64,000 nucleotides of DNA from Pteria penguin (lineage: Eukaryota > Mollusca > Bivalvia > Pterioida > Pteriidae). Position 1 is the stretch's first letter. Each line of letters opens with the position of its first letter. Position numbers and translations under genes: made by a program. The notes below the pieces were generated by a model. The model was not told the origin of the DNA. It was given only the letters and a program-made list of their open reading frames with translations, and did not search any database. Below are positions 36,513 through 51,379 of the stretch, one piece after another. Location: contig CM068590.1 of the NCBI GenBank assembly GCA_035048485.1, positions 15,967,798 through 16,031,797 of the forward strand. Direction: 5' to 3'.

Positions 36513-36685
36513 CCAGTGGCGGATCCAGTATTTCCGTAAAAAAAGGCGGGGGGGGGGGGGGGGGTACATGTGTATTAGCCAAACTAATCAACCATATTTG
36601 GTGCCAAATCTGTAATTTTACTAGTAACTATGTGACGGAAGCGGACGGAGGGGGTGGGGGGGCGGGCGGTCCCACTCCACCACTG
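36513..36685. mobile_element. MITE-like element, unit B
   Basis: CAGTGGCGGATCCAGTATTT at the left and a CCACTG end at the right. It contains a G homopolymer expansion. Confidence 0.5.
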
Positions 36686-36873
36686 CATGCATCAATCATT
36701 AACTTAATTTCCTCATAATTGTAGTATATAATAATAAAACATAACCATGGGGAATATTTTAGTAATTTGTACACATTTGACAGATTCTGTGCCTAATTCA
36801 ATAGTTTTATCAAATATTTTGCTTCTCATCAACAGCCTTTTAAGTAGAAGGTCTTTGTTAGCTTAGCAAAGAA

Positions 36874-36915
36874 AATATTATATTATATTATATTACATTA
36901 TATTATATTATATTA
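36874..36915. repeat. TATTA microsatellite, unit B
   Basis: 5-bp units with one interruption (TATTACATTA), at the same locus as 8385-8467. Confidence 0.9.
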
Positions 36916-39900
36916 GCAATCATACCAGTAATTTACAGAAACTATAGTTAGTGTCTATAATGGATAGGCAACTCCCACCCATCCCCCACTAGAATGTCTT
37001 TTTAGCAGATATATCAGGCGTTTTGTGGCAAAGAATAACCGGGTTTGATTTCCACCGCCTGTTTTTCGATGTTCTATTGTCCATAATTTCCAGAAAAAAA
37101 AACCCTTTAAAATGAAGGTCCCTGCCTCATTATAGAGAATATTATTTTATCATATACTTACAGGTGTTATTCAACATTAACTGGAGAAGTCAGAATTTAT
37201 CAGGACTATCGAATAATAAATCCTGTTATGGTGACAAAATATCCGGCATATCTATGTAATTTTTAACATTTTCTTGCGTTTATTTAAGATTCTTTTATTT
37301 TCTTATTAATTTCTACTGGATTCCTAATTTTTTTCTGGTGAATACATTTGTATTTTCATCATGCAGAAGATGGTATAATACATTTCTTTTTTTTTTTTTT
37401 TTCAAGAGAAGAATAATGAAAGTAAACTACAAGTGAAGATATTTTTCTCAGTTTTTTTTTTTTTTTTTTCAGTTTCTGTATTGTATAAAGAGTGAAAATT
37501 CACAAGAGATTTATTTATTTGACTCTTTCATGGAAAAGTGCTTAATACGCTGGTGAAGTACAAAACACAAAGTGGTTTTAGATCTATCACTTCAAAATTA
37601 TACGGTTATCAAAGATTTCATGATAAAAGTACACGTGATGACTCCCGTAAGCAACAGATGTAACCATGTGCTAATTTTCATATAGCCAAAAACATAAACA
37701 CCTTCAGCTACATCATGTAAATTTCTTTCGAAGTTTTACATAATGTAAAATTTTTATGTGAAATAGAATATGTGACTAAAATATTGTCGGAAACTGAATC
37801 TTTCAAACATTCAAAATCAATAAGAAAATATGTATGTTCCTCCAGCTATACATTCTTTTAAACTTACTAATAATGTCATCTGTCAACGACCGAAGCCGAT
37901 ATGATTTTGGAAATCTTTATATTTGTAAACTTCAAATTTCAAATTTAAAATTGACAGACAACAAAGCGTTGCTGAACATGAAAAAAAAAAAACTTTCGTA
38001 AATTTTGTTGTAAACAATAAATAGAAGCCTATCAATAATATTTATAGCTGTGCCCATTTTATAAGAGGGGTAATTGTATACAAATACTCGGATACAATTG
38101 CTGAATAGTGGATTTTACCAGAAATGGTCTAATTGAATTGAAATTCTTTTAGTATCATAAAATCTAATAGTCGAGCTCTGCAAGAAGCATTTCAAATAGA
38201 TATAGAATAGACTTTATATGAAATTACACAACAAATGGTTTTGAGGAAAAAACGTTGCACTAAAGCATTTTTCTTGGCATGGAATTTTATCAAATATTAT
38301 GCTTCTTATCAACAGATTTTAAGTAGAAGGTCTTGGTTAGCTTAGCAATGAAATTATATCACATTATATAATATTATACTAACAATCATACCAGTATTTT
38401 ACAGAAACTATAGTTAGTGTCTAATGGGGACAGACAACTTCAACCCTCCCGCCACTGGAGTGTCTATTTACCAGATATATCTGTCTTTAACAGATCCCAG
38501 CGTCTGATTATTTTTCATACAATTCTCTTTCTGTAACTAATTTGGGCCAGTTTCTCTCGCTTTGAGCTTGTCCAACAGAAGGAGATGTTTAAACTTGGCA
38601 ACGCCCATTTTTATGCCATTTCCAGAAGGATTACTGCGTGTGTCCAATCAGATCCCCCTCCTTAATTATAGAATGACGATTGAAACTTTGCAACACTATG
38701 GTAACAAATCGTTATTGCGAACTATCAATTTGGAACAGGCGTATTGTTGCAAAGAATAACCGGGTTTGATTTCCACCTCCTGTTTTTCGATGTTCTATTG
38801 TCCATAATGTCAAGATGGGACCTTTAAAATAGAGTTCCCTGCCTCAATATAGAGAAAATTATTTTACCATATACTTAGATGTCATTCAATATTATCTAAA
38901 GAGGACAGGATTTATCAGGTCTATCGAATTTGTAGCATGAAAATAATTTGTTGTATAAAACTGCAGACATAATTGAATGTTCAGAGAATACTCGTGTAAT
39001 CCACAAAAATTGAAATAGAGTGCATTTTACTTATTCTAAATAGAAATATTGTTAAACATCTTAAATGTTCAAGAGAATTTGAGAATAATACATGTTCGGT
39101 TACTATGAATAATATCATTTCAAAATAATTATGGATTCAGTAAAGTTTGATATAAATGAATATAAAAACTGATTTTACGTTGTGTTTTCAAATGTTTATT
39201 TTCATAAGTGCAACAACTATCTTTGACAGTGATCAAGTCAGTTACGGAAACTAAGATAATATCTCATAATTGAAACAGTTCTGAATAAAAGACTATTTAG
39301 CGCTATATACATAGGGTACAGTTATATACACCCCACTGTATACTCAACTAGATACTAGAGATTAAGTGACATTGTTATACATACCTACTTACCTGTACAT
39401 TCATTGATTCTCACCGGCTGGACGGATATCTAATCAATTCGCATAAAAATTGAAACACAACGCAAAACAATATGCATTTCAACAGTGCAAGATAAACTAC
39501 ATGCCCTGAACTTTAACTCTATTATAATGTCAGTTTAGTGGTGATGTGGTTTAAAGTGCTATCTAATTCACGATGAAATCAAAATAACAACATGGGTTAT
39601 GGATAAATGTACATCATTTCTGAATTTATATGAATAAACTATGTATTATGAAATTATAACATGTACATCATGTACTTGCTATTGCGGCTGTAGATGTCAT
39701 CTAGATTAAGCCCTTGAACTGAAGTTGATCTAACAATTTGAATGCTTCAAATATCCATATATACATTTTCTTATACATGTACTTACGTTTAACTTGATAC
39801 CTATCTCAAATTGGGGACTTCCTCTATGCATGTTCTTATTTACATGTTTAATTAATTCTTTTAATTTTATGTACATTTTCATCATATTTATTTGAATGAC

Positions 39901-42294
39901 AAGATTCTTCAGTTTTAAATGCTATTGAAATAGATATTGGAATTCAATTAATTGAGTTGATTATTGATTAGATATGAAAAACATGGATTTTGATTTATGG
40001 TTTCAGCATATATGTTACTGTCCTCTTCATGAAGAGTCCTTTTTATGAATTTTCTTGTTTTTGCCTATTAGTTAGGCTAAAGTATTCAGACTTAATTTAT
40101 CTTGAATGTAGTCGTGGTGTTGTTACCATGATTATATCTTCAATAGATATAAAACACGGCAAACAGAAAACCATCACAAATGCCATTTTATTAACAGTTC
40201 ACTCTTTCTGCTCTTCATCTGCTTTATTCCTAACATTCTTTTAATCTTGGCAGATAATTTGCAAACAATTAGTTAATTCTTTTAAAAACATCAATGTTGA
40301 AAGATTTTGTCAATATTATAAAAGCAATAAATATCATTTTATACCATGTAACTTTATTTGCATTACATTCAAACAATTTCAAAACAGTAATATTTCCAAA
40401 TATTCATATTCTCTAGTAAACTTTTATTTTTCTTTCTATTAAAGAAAAAAAGAGCAGTTACTGGCTCAGTTATGTGGCAGAAGTCACCATGGAGCTATAT
40501 AATACATGAATATAAATAATACAGAATAATAAATCCTGTCATGGTGACAAAATATCCGGCATGTCTATGTAATTTCTCACATTTTATTGCGTTTATGTAA
40601 GATTCATTTCTTTGCTTATTAATTTCCCCTGGATTTCTAATTCTTTTCTCGTGAATACATTTGTATTTTCATCATACAGAAGATAATATAATACTTTTAT
40701 TTTTTTTTTTTTTTTTTTTTTTTTTTCTTTTTTTTTTTTTAATGAAGAAAAGAATACTGAAAGTAAAATATATTTCTGTACTGTAAAAAATAAAATAATA
40801 AATAAAAAAAAATTAAAACTCACGGAAGCCTTATTAGTTTGACTCTTTTATGGAAAGGTGCTTAATAGGCCTGGGTAACAGCATACTGTAAAGTGCAGAC
40901 CGCAACGTGGTTTTAGATCTATCACTTAAGACTCAAAGACTTGATAATAAAGTACACTTAATGACTCCGATAAGCGACAGATGTAATCATGTGCTCATTT
41001 TAATATAGGCCAAAATATAAATACCTCACCTAAATCGTATAAATGTATTGAGAAGTTTAACATTATGCAATTTTTTTATGTGAAACAGCATATGTGCATG
41101 ACTTAAATATTTCAAACATTTAAAATCAATAGGAAAGTATGTATGTTCCTGCAGCTATACATTCTTTTAAACTTAGTGGTAATTTACTCTGTCAACGAAA
41201 CCGATATGATTTTGGAAATCAGTATACTTGTAAACTTCAAATTTCAAATTTAAAATTGACAGACATTATAGCGTTGCTGAACATGAAAAATTTTTCGTTA
41301 ATTTGGTTGTAAACAATAAATAGATGCCTATCAATAATATATATAGCTGTGCCCAACTTACAATTGTGTATAAATACTGGGATTGAATTGCTGAATGGTG
41401 TAATTTTACAAGAAATGGCATAATTGAATTGAAATTGTATTGGTATTATGAAATCTATAAATAAGGCTCAGCAAGAGGCATTTCAAATAGATATAGAACA
41501 ATCTTTATATGAAATTACACAACAAATGGAGTTGAGAAAAAGGTTGCACTAAAACATTTTTCTTCGTATGTTGATTGTTTGTCCCGCTTCATAAAGTACA
41601 TTGGGCCATAAAGACCTTGCTCAAGGTCATGACACACCTTCCAGTTATGGATATCCATTATGACATAGTATTTGTGAAGTACCATTAGATTAGGATAAAG
41701 AAGTACCATTGAATTACATTCTGGAAGGGATATTGATAATACTAAACCCCTTTTAAAAATAATTAAGAACGTTTAAGCATATACTATATTTGGAAACAGT
41801 GCCGATGCACTGACAATGCGACTGGTGATACCATCAGGAAATCCATACATCAGAGGTTGTATGAATTCAGTGTTAAAATCTATAACATATGATATATATC
41901 AGTTAAGTGTATTGTAAAATTTATGGCACTTGATTAATGCGGAAGAGAGCGCCCTATTTGCAGTCTGAACTCGATTTTTAATAAAATCAATGGCTAATTT
42001 TAAATCGTGAAACGTGTAATAGAACCAACATGAACTTTTGTCTATAAAAGTAGGCTTTTGTCGTTATTTAACTCGTGATTATAAAAATATACTAAATTGA
42101 CCTATCGTAGTAACAGATGAAAATAACGTGTAAGTTTGCACTTGCTTATTTAGCCCAAAGCATAAAACATTGCATTGTAATTATACTGCATGTAGAAGAA
42201 TTTCTTTATAAATATGCAGAACACTTGCATTTGAAACAACCCATGTGCATCAACACCTGTTTTGCCTAATCTTAGTCATTTTAGGTCGGCCGTG

Positions 42295-45200
42295 ATGTTT
42301 AAACTACAGGTAAGCTCTAGTTGTTACTTGTGTTGAATCTTTTTCTTTACCACTTCTGAATATGGCTTGAGCTTCTATTTTGAAAAGAGGCACTACAATA
42401 TGTCTCTAACGTGTTTGAAATCTACGTATTGCATGTTTTATGGTAGCTTTGCACTAATAAGAAATCATTTAGGACACGCGCTAGGACCACTTGACCAGAC
42501 GAAAAAAATTCGCGGTATTATTATTTATTCCGATGTGCGCTAGGTCCAGTCGCGTGTTCCCGTGTTTGATGTCGTAGTACTGATGAAGAAAATAAAAGGG
42601 ATTAAATTACATGTAAATTAACGGGAAAGTCCCCATATATACGTGAATACATGAATTTATAATTAAATATAAGGTTTTTATAACAAAAATTAGAACAGAT
42701 AATAAAACATTTGAAATCACCATGTCGATATGCAGTGAGGTATTACTGTTAAACTTCTTTTTTCAGTTTATATTATCGGGTGATCATTCTTGGCGAGATG
42801 AAAGGACATGCTTATGATGCTGGAAAGCATGTTGCATGTTGGTACGTCATGCACGTTGTCAGTTTTGTTGGTTCGACTTGATTGTAATAAATATGCACGC
42901 GAATGGTAGAACTTGCAAGTCGTCCTTGATACGAGACTTAAGATGGACGTAAAGAACACTGAACGAAGTTGTAACAGACACTATTTCTGATAGTTGGAGT
43001 TAGAGGTACATGTAATGTGGACAAAGACAAGAGAACGTACAATGTAGTTATACATTTGAGGACGGTATATTGTGGTTATACATGTGGATAAACATGTCTG
43101 AACGCTAACGTGTGGAACAATCAGAATTGTCAAAACAAAACAATTAGAATTAGATAATGGTATTACCCTTACCACCTCATATGACTACGAGTTATACTAG
43201 CTAGATAATATCATAGCATCACGGCAGGTGTGACCAGACAGCATGAGATGCTTCCTCCTCCATGGCGTCTGATCCTACCTGTCCGTGATAGTCTATATCT
43301 CTACTTCGTCTAGTAGATTTGACGTGTCTTATTGTCTTATTCACTACTGCTCGGTATATTATCACATTCCCTGCCATTATGAGCAAGATACACAATATTT
43401 TAAAACGCTCAAATTTGAACGCAGACACTCTTATCCGGAAATGTGGATGACTGTTTTACAATTTAGGTCACTTTACCCATCCAGAGTGACACTGGACACT
43501 TTTATCTCTGTATCACATGTACGAGATTGTCAGAATAACTCACTATTCCTTAATAATGCTGGAGCCGAGGTCATTAGACACCTGAATACTTTTATATCGA
43601 CAGCGCATAAATGTTTTAAAATATCGATGTTTAAATAAGAATGAAATAAACATGTCCTTTGAACTATTGGTTAAAATTCTTTCAGTTGTGATTAATGTTG
43701 GAAACATATTCGTCACGTTTTGAATTCGCCCTCCAATCAGAGGGCGAAAATGAAACGGGGGAAAATTTTCCCTGTAGACAGTATCGCTGTCATGATTACT
43801 CATTCAAGAAATTAAGGAGAGATTAGTTTAAGATAATGTAATCGGATTCGTTGTTTTTTATGGTTTAAAAGCTTGAAAAATTTTAATAGATCAACTACAA
43901 AATTTGTTGAAAATTAAAGACTACGAAATAGTTATTGAAAATAAACTTTTATACACAAGAAAAAAAAAACAAAAAAAAAAACAAAAAACCGTTATTCTTT
44001 ACCGAACGCAGAATATCCAGGATTTGAGAAGCTGATTTAGACTGCTGGTGGTGCTGTTATAAAAATTATATTACTTAACTGAATTATTGTCCATCTGACA
44101 ACTGTAATGCTTACTTCTCCCAGTATTGTCGACTATTCAAAATAATTTCTATTTGACATGTATTACATGGTAAATTGTCGAAATGACTCTTACATTAAAG
44201 TTAAGACTTTGCTCTGCATATATTTATCGTCTCGATTTCCACCGTTAAGGCTTTGAGCTTAACCGATGAGACATAATTTGTCGAAATGCGCATACATGTA
44301 TGGTGCACCATATTAAAAACAAAAGTATTTACGGTACTATTTATATTATACTACTATCCATAACCTGCATAATGTGGTCAGTAAAATAGCATATTTATTC
44401 GTTTAGTAAGTGTGACCATGATATAACATGACAAAAGTACCAATCATGAAATGATTTTGTTCTGTTTATTCTAGACGACGCTTGCATTTCTGATTTTGGT
44501 TTTACCCTTCGCTGTGTCGGGGGAGAGCAGTTGTGCTGAATTATCTGCATTCAGGAGACAATTGCAAGAAATGAGTAACAATATGCATACAGTGCAAAAT
44601 GACATTGCAACGTTGAAGACCCAGAGTGTACAAGGTATTATAAATCAGATTAATGGGATATCATATTCATATTTCTGACGACAGTATTCAAAGTATAGTT
44701 GTCGTTAGCAAATTAAAAGACCCGCAGCATTAAATGGATCTTTTTTCTACTAATCTTATATTTCATATCATGCCTGATATAGTATAATCTGGCGTAAACA
44801 TTTTTCATTTTATTCTGACATCCCTATGCAAGCATTAACGTCATACTGAAAAACCCGATAAAGAGTAGCATGTCTGGCATTTAGTCCCTTATATCATGTT
44901 TCATTCAAATAAATCCATCCAATGCAATTAACAGCACAATTGTTACACACAGTATACGTGCATAATACCTATTGGAATTACAAACCATGTATGAATGCAG
45001 AAAGAACACAATAATATTTTTGGACTTTGATTACATCTTATGTTAATCGTTTAATACCTTGTCTATCATGTGGTGGTCCTGATACCTTTCCTCATTTTAG
45101 TCGGATCAAAAAAGATAGTCCAGGTTTGAAATTACCACTTGTACTAAGTGAAAATAAGAACTGATGGTCAGTTCCAGTCTTATGATATTTTTAACAGTAT

Positions 45201-48200
45201 AGCAGTCTTTATAGTATACAAAGCTTGAGAGTGGTATATTATCAAGGTTCTTTTTGATTAAAGTTTATAAGATAGTTTTATATAATCAATACCAGTGTTC
45301 AGTGTTTATGACCCGAAAAAAGATTTTTAATCTATTGTGAATTATTCAGAAAATAATTATTAACGTCCTCATGCATATTTCTGTCTTTAACTGGGTTTTT
45401 GGTCTCTTGCTTTTTCAAAAATATATACTTATGATTTTCATCGTAACTGCCTTGAGAACTACTGACGAAACGCACGCTGTTGAAATACGCATAAAGTGCA
45501 TTTAATTAATACATCTATATATATTCTTGTACTCATTTGTACTGACATGTGAACGGATATTAATATAAAACATTCTGCAGGAAGCAGTGTCATATATACA
45601 AGATGGGGAAGAAAAACATGTCCCAGTAGTGCTGAACTGGTATATTCAGGTAATATATGTTACATTATATTGAATTTGGAATATAACAGGCTCCGAAATT
45701 GAACAGATATTAGATAATAAGATAAAAGAAATTAATCATAAATATGGTAAAAAAAATGAAATATAAGTTTCGATTAAAGAAACTTATTTAATACATCAAA
45801 TTAATCCATCATTTTTGTAATTTGATAAGCAATCATCGTCAAATTTGAATGTTGCACGGCTGACTCATATTGTTGTCACTTTGTAATTTTATAGTTTCGA
45901 TTTTTCCATCATCCATTTTTTTATTATATGTTTATGACCAATCTACTATGGTCACTTGTCGATCCCTGTTTCTCCTTAAGGAGGATTATTTTAATAATTT
46001 TTTAGAACGAGATCTTTTTATTTGTGCCGTCTCAAGCGATCGGTCGGTCCGATGTTGACATGATAGTATCTCTAACCTCAAATCTACGCCAAGATATAGT
46101 ACGGAGAAGACACCTTATTTTTCGCGCAATGCCAACATAAAAGTAGAAATTGATATTACGAAAATTCAAATAGTAATTACTTATTTACGAACGCATGTAC
46201 TATTGTGTAATGATGTACTCAAAACGATATAGAAAGGAAAACACAAGATTACAGTTCGGTGTAAGAATACTTATTATGTATCCGTTACAGAAATGGACGA
46301 GTAGGTACGATTCATCAATTTTAGCCAGATAGCGCTGCGCATCTTTTACCTTATGTGATATCATTGCTATTTTTAGATTGGGCCATCGTTATTTAACCGT
46401 CTATGATGTGATTGCTATTTTAGATTGGGTCAGCTACAAATAATGAAATTCTGATAGATAGCGTATGCTCATTTGAATACTTCAGGATATGACTTAGTTT
46501 TATCAGTTTATTGTCAAGTTGCGCAATAATAGTTTATTTGCAGACTAACGGTGTCTGAGGAACATTTCTGTCTGACAATGTGGTCAACAATAAATCACTA
46601 AGAGATCCGGATTTTCTACTATAGATATGATACTATGTGTTACAATAAAGGTTTAAAACATTTATTATTTTCAAACTTAGACGAATATTAGTGAAAGTCC
46701 ACGTCTATCTGTACCATGAGTATTTTGATTAAATGTATGTTCTTCGGATGTACCGCTTTGGTGGTGATTGTGAAAAACTTGGTAAGTAAAATGGTCAACA
46801 TCGGCGATTGAGTGACGATTGTCTCTTCAATTGATTGTTTTATGTTGTTACCGCAACTCTTTTTAAACAGAAATAGCTTTCTGATATTGATGTTTATGCT
46901 TATTGAGTTGGTCATACATCAAAGTCAGATGTATTTTCTCCTTTCTTTTAAAAGACTAAAATACAGGTTTCAATATATTTTTATCAGATTGAAAAATGTC
47001 AGTGCATTTACATTTAAATCGAAAGTCATAACCCCCTATACATTATTTTGGCAGAATTACCACAAGTCAATATTTCCACCTTAAACCCAACCTAATCTAC
47101 ATGTATCCGTACCCATAGTCTTCCCTATTATTATAAACTCTGTGCTACAAATTTATATGATGTGTGAAATTAAGGTACTAGCGATATTGATAACATGCCA
47201 GTTAGTGTGTTCAAATTGCAAACAATTACCATCAAAAAATTAAAATGTAAGCCAGACACTTGTGCTACATTTTCCCTTTTAAAATGTTCTAATTCTACCC
47301 AAATTCGCTAGTCACAATCTTTTGAGAACAGTAGATTTCAATCATGCATAACTTTGTCTTAGGCGATTTATGAGTCTTTTATTAGATTTTTGGACTTCTT
47401 GATATCTATTGAAATTGTAGAAATTCGCATCAGGTGCACACAATTCATTTTGGTATATATTATATCAATATTTCTCTCGTACGTACAGGCTATACCGGCG
47501 GTTCGCATTACCGTCATATCGGTGGTGCAGCTGAATTTGTATGTCTACCTAGGGAACCACAGTGGGGCACTCCTGTCGACGGGAGAAACGACGGATTCGC
47601 TTTTATGTATGGAACGGAATATCAGTGGCACAAAAAGCTCTATAACCATGATGTCCCTTGTGCTGTATGCTGGAGTAAGGGGCCCTCCGTCATCAAAATG
47701 ATACCAGGTAATAACAAATATGGTAAATGGTATAAAATGTCTCACAGAAAACTTCAAATTACAAATGTACTGGATTAAACTGAAATCATTCGACGTACCG
47801 TAGAAATGTGATTGATGTTTCACAAAATAATTCTGAACAATGTCCTGTTCTGATGGTGTGTGAGTAAGGCACTGCAAAATACTTGCAGTGTATGTCTATA
47901 TCCATCAGGCGGTGTTGAACTATTGTTGTGTCATCTGTGATTGTGGGTATTCATCTCGAACAGGAGATCCTCATTCCTCCAGGGCATCTGATTTCACCTC
48001 TGACAGGAGACAGTTACTGTTCCGAGCACCTTATTTCACCTCTGACAGGCAATGCTTATACTTCACAGGCATCTGATTTCACTTATGACAGGAAACGCTT
48101 GCTTCTCCCGAACCTATGGTCCTACCTCTAAAGAGAGACGTTTACTCCTCTCGGGCACCTGGTCCTATCTCTGACAGGAGACGTTTGCTCCTCCGGGGCA

Positions 48201-48930
48201 CCTGGTCTTACCTCTAACAGGAAACGTTTACTCCTACCTGGCACCTGGTTCTACCTCTGACAGGAGACGGTTTCTGCTCCAGGGCACCTGGTCTCAACTC
48301 TGACAGGAGATGATTACTCCTCCCGGGTACCTAGCCCTACCTCTGACAGGAGACAATTACTCCTCCTGGGCACCTGGTCCTACCCCTGACAAGATACTTT
48401 TACTCATCCCGGGCACCCAGTCATACGTGACAGGAGACGTGTACTCCTCCTGGGCACCTGACCTTTCCTCTGACAGAAAACAATTACTCCTGCCGGGCAC
48501 CTGGTCCTACCTCTCACAGATGCTTATTCCTCACGGGCACCTGGTCCTACCCTGACAGGAGACTCTCACTCCTCTCTGGCACTTGGTTTCACATCTAGTT
48601 TTCAGAGGTCTATGAATGTTCAGCATGATATTTTTACTACTACGAATGCATTGATAAAATATCAGTTTCTATCGTATTTTACATTCAGCACGCACTCAAT
48701 GTTACAAAGGATGGACAGTCCAGTACCAAGGTAATCTAGTAGCTGGATATCATGGTCATGCATCTGCTACACAATACGTGTGTCTGGACAGCAACCCAGA
48801 AAGTCTGCATTCCTCCATCTCGAATCACGATGGTCGCTTGATGTATGGCGTAAAAGCCAAATGTGGGTCACTTAAGTGCCCGCCATATGAAGATGGGAAA
48901 ACGCTTACATGTGTTGTTTGCACACGATAA
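42295..48930 (+). CDS. Short-chain collagen C4-like secreted protein, copy C (5 exons, 234 aa)
   Basis: Exons: 42295-42309, 44475-44634, 45581-45649, 47489-47707 and 48689-48930, each exactly the length of its copy B counterpart with the same phases, giving 705 bases without an internal stop. Differences from B are few: GESSC for GDSSC after the signal peptide, GYTGG for GYAGG, CLPREPQW for CLPKDPQW, KKLYNHD for KKLNNHD, VIKMIP for VIQMIP, CYKGW for CYNGW and WTVQY for WTAQY. Intron 1 is about 850 bases shorter than in B because of a deletion around 42775 within old transposon sequence. The intact frame beside drifting introns suggests the protein is still functional, presumably secreted and disulfide-rich. 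Confidence 0.85.
42469..42775. mobile_element. Truncated GC-rich inverted-repeat element in intron 1, copy C
   Basis: Begins at AGGACACGCGCTAGGACCAC and retains CCAGTCGCGTG. The left end and the internal ATT-rich part present in B and D are deleted. Confidence 0.6.
47961..48597. repeat. 43-bp minisatellite in intron 4 of copy C
   Basis: About 14-15 units, the longest of the three arrays. Unit order is largely shared with copies A and B, with unit gains and losses between them. Confidence 0.9.
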
Positions 48931-48950
48931 ATATCTAACAGATTTACCGT

Positions 48951-48956
48951 AATAAA
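48951..48956 (+). promoter_or_regulatory. Polyadenylation signal of copy C
   Basis: AATAAA about 20 bases after the stop codon, as in copies A and B. Confidence 0.6.
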
Positions 48957-51379
48957 AAATCTGTATGATGCCAGCTTTCATTTTTATTTTTTCTAATGTT
49001 AATTTTTTGACATTATTTTTTGATTAATTTATATTTAATTATCATTATTTGTATTTCTAAACTGATAAGAATGCATGCTTTATGATGGCGATGGGGTCAT
49101 ATGTGTTGATGACAACATATAAATCTCACAGACCTCATGCGCGACAGAATCGCAACATCAATTTTATATGTGACATTCGTAATAATAAGTAATAAATGCA
49201 GTTAAACGATTCTGTAAATGGAAACATCATCGATCTAAAATAACCCCAGGTAGAGGTTTTTTTTTATTTGTTTATTTATTTATCTATTTATTTATTTTTT
49301 TTTTTTTCTTTTTTCGGTTTTTTTTATTGGTGATTGCTTTCCTTGATTTACTGTGCGTATGAATAACTATTTGTGAGTCAATGGTTATGAAAAATGGCAT
49401 GTAGCTCATATGTGATTGACAGTCGGCCTATACCACTTTGGCTTATGGAAGGGAATTGAAATCCAACCACACAATGAACATCAAATATTTGATAACAGTG
49501 TGGATAAGCGTAGCTATATAGTAAGTCTTCTCCATGGAAATCTACCAATATAGCAAATCTCCCCTCAAAGCGATTTGATTTGAGATGTTATTGAAAAGAA
49601 GTTCGAAATATATATTACATCAATATATCAGTCTGTCGCATTTCGACAACGTAATACTTTACAAACATGAAAACTTAAGATAGTAAGAGTGAATTTGAAT
49701 TTCTTATATAATTTATTTCTACGAAGATATAAGTCTTCATGTACAGTATAGTCGAATAAGGCACTTTCGTCCAAAACCTCTCCCGTGACTTCTTTTCTTG
49801 ATTCCGAAAACAAATGAACATGGAATTATATAGGAGGCGAGGATCCATATTTCTTTTTGGGAGTAGGTCCATCCCCATATCTTTGATGTTATATTTTTTC
49901 GCGAGAGTGAAAAATATGTATCTGTTTTCTAGAAATAACTTCTGATTTTGAGTGTTCTGAAGTAGGGAACACTATCATTAAAATGGGTAATATTCCAAGT
50001 TATAGCAACAAAAATCAAGACCATAGTATTTAAGAAAATTGTAAAAAAAAAAAAAAAAAAAATTCAGTTATTCCATGTGGCTGCATCTGGTACAATAAAT
50101 ATTATTGAGATGACTTAGAATAAGATAGGTTTTTTTTTAGGGGAAAATACACAGAATCTTTATACGCCCGTCTTTGAAAAAGTGGTGTATTACGGTGTGG
50201 CATTGTCCATCTGTCCGAACTTTTACGCAGGAAACATACCAAGCCATTGGGGCTAAGACTGTCAAACTTGGTACTTGGAGTTGCATAACAGTTTGGTAAA
50301 ATTTTGATCTGATTTTGGGTTTAAACGATCATTCTCCGTTGCATTCACATATTTCTTAAAACCCATTGTTAAGCAATATTTTCAACTAGGATTATAATAT
50401 CTTACCCATGTTTGGACCTGGCGGGATTGATCATCCCTGGAGGATTTGATCCAGATTACTGGAGGAGAGACAAACGATTCCTGCAGCTCGTCAGACAAAT
50501 GCACGAATCTGGTAAATACTGATCATGTATTTGACTCCATGCTGTTTAGGACCTGTTTTTGGGGGTTTTTATAGTTGTCAGGTTAGCTATTACCATAGCG
50601 TGCTGTCTATCTGTCCGTCGTCCTCCTTCGTAATCTTTTCACGTTTTTACTTCTCAAGAGCCGTTAAATAAAATTTCTTTTACACTTGATAGGAATAAAG
50701 TACTCATAGTCCCCTACAAGTGTTGTTGCTTTTATCCCAATCTGTCAACAGCAGACGCCACCACAGGCAAAAGTAGGTCACAGAGGGTATCCTCCTTCGA
50801 TTTTTTGATTGAATATTGTTTTACGTCACACCACGATTATTTAACGAATATGGTGACGGCATCTGCTGATGCATTGCATACAAATTTAGACCTTTGCAAC
50901 GGACCCACCCGAAGCAGTGAGGGATCTTTTACGTGCCATGCCTACCTTGACACGGGACCTCGGTTGGGTGGATACAGAGACACACCGAATGCATAGGAAT
51001 GATCTAGAGAGATGTGAGAAGAAGTGTTGTCCTTTTTGGTTCTGTTCCGAAATCAAATTTCTGACGTTTTTGCAACATTTTTTGGACTTAGTAAGGTCAA
51101 TGCAGAAAAGTGTCATGTTGTTCATTTAATTGATAATGCTTTTCTATGGGCTATTTTGATTATAATTATGGTGAGGAATATAATTCTGAAAGAATTTTGT
51201 CAATATCTCAAGCAAAGGACGTACATTTAACAATTTATAAATAATCTTCCATGTAAAGAACAAGGGTCAACAGGTATCGCATATTGAGAGGTCATAAAAA
51301 TATAAACACGTAAGGTATTGTAAAACACATAATGGTATAAAAATATATGCGACATCAACATGATAAACCGTGCTCTGCC
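48957..51379. other. Noncoding spacer downstream of copy C
   Basis: Paralog of the spacers after A and B. It has a T-rich tract at about 49257-49330, an A run near 50045-50062, and a SINE fragment at 50893-50966 (GAAGCAGTGAGGGATCTTTT, ACACGGGACCTCGG). No gene seen. Confidence 0.6.
50893..50966 (-). mobile_element. Truncated SINE fragment, unit C
   Basis: Keeps only the 3' body of the SINE at 32529-32699. The tRNA-like head with both promoter boxes is deleted. Confidence 0.65.

Larger units (their letters stand above)
23400..42294. repeat. Tandem duplication unit (B exon 1 to C exon 1), ~18.9 kb
   Basis: The sequence from the copy B start codon to the copy C start codon is repeated by the next 19.07 kb (42295-61362), and the part to the left (1-23399) is the end of a preceding unit enlarged by the transposon. 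Homology covers exons, introns, tyrosinase relic and spacer. The exact breakpoint was not determined; the start codons are used only as markers. Confidence 0.85.
35333..42294. repeat. Spacer of unit B with duplicated blocks
   Basis: Counterpart of the region 6544-23399 without the transposon. Landmarks are CAAGCTAG repeats at about 35430-35490, the MITE-like element at 36513-36685, the unoccupied Ginger1 target site near 38585, paired blocks from about 37060 and 38760, and a T run at about 40700-40740. No gene was found. Confidence 0.6.
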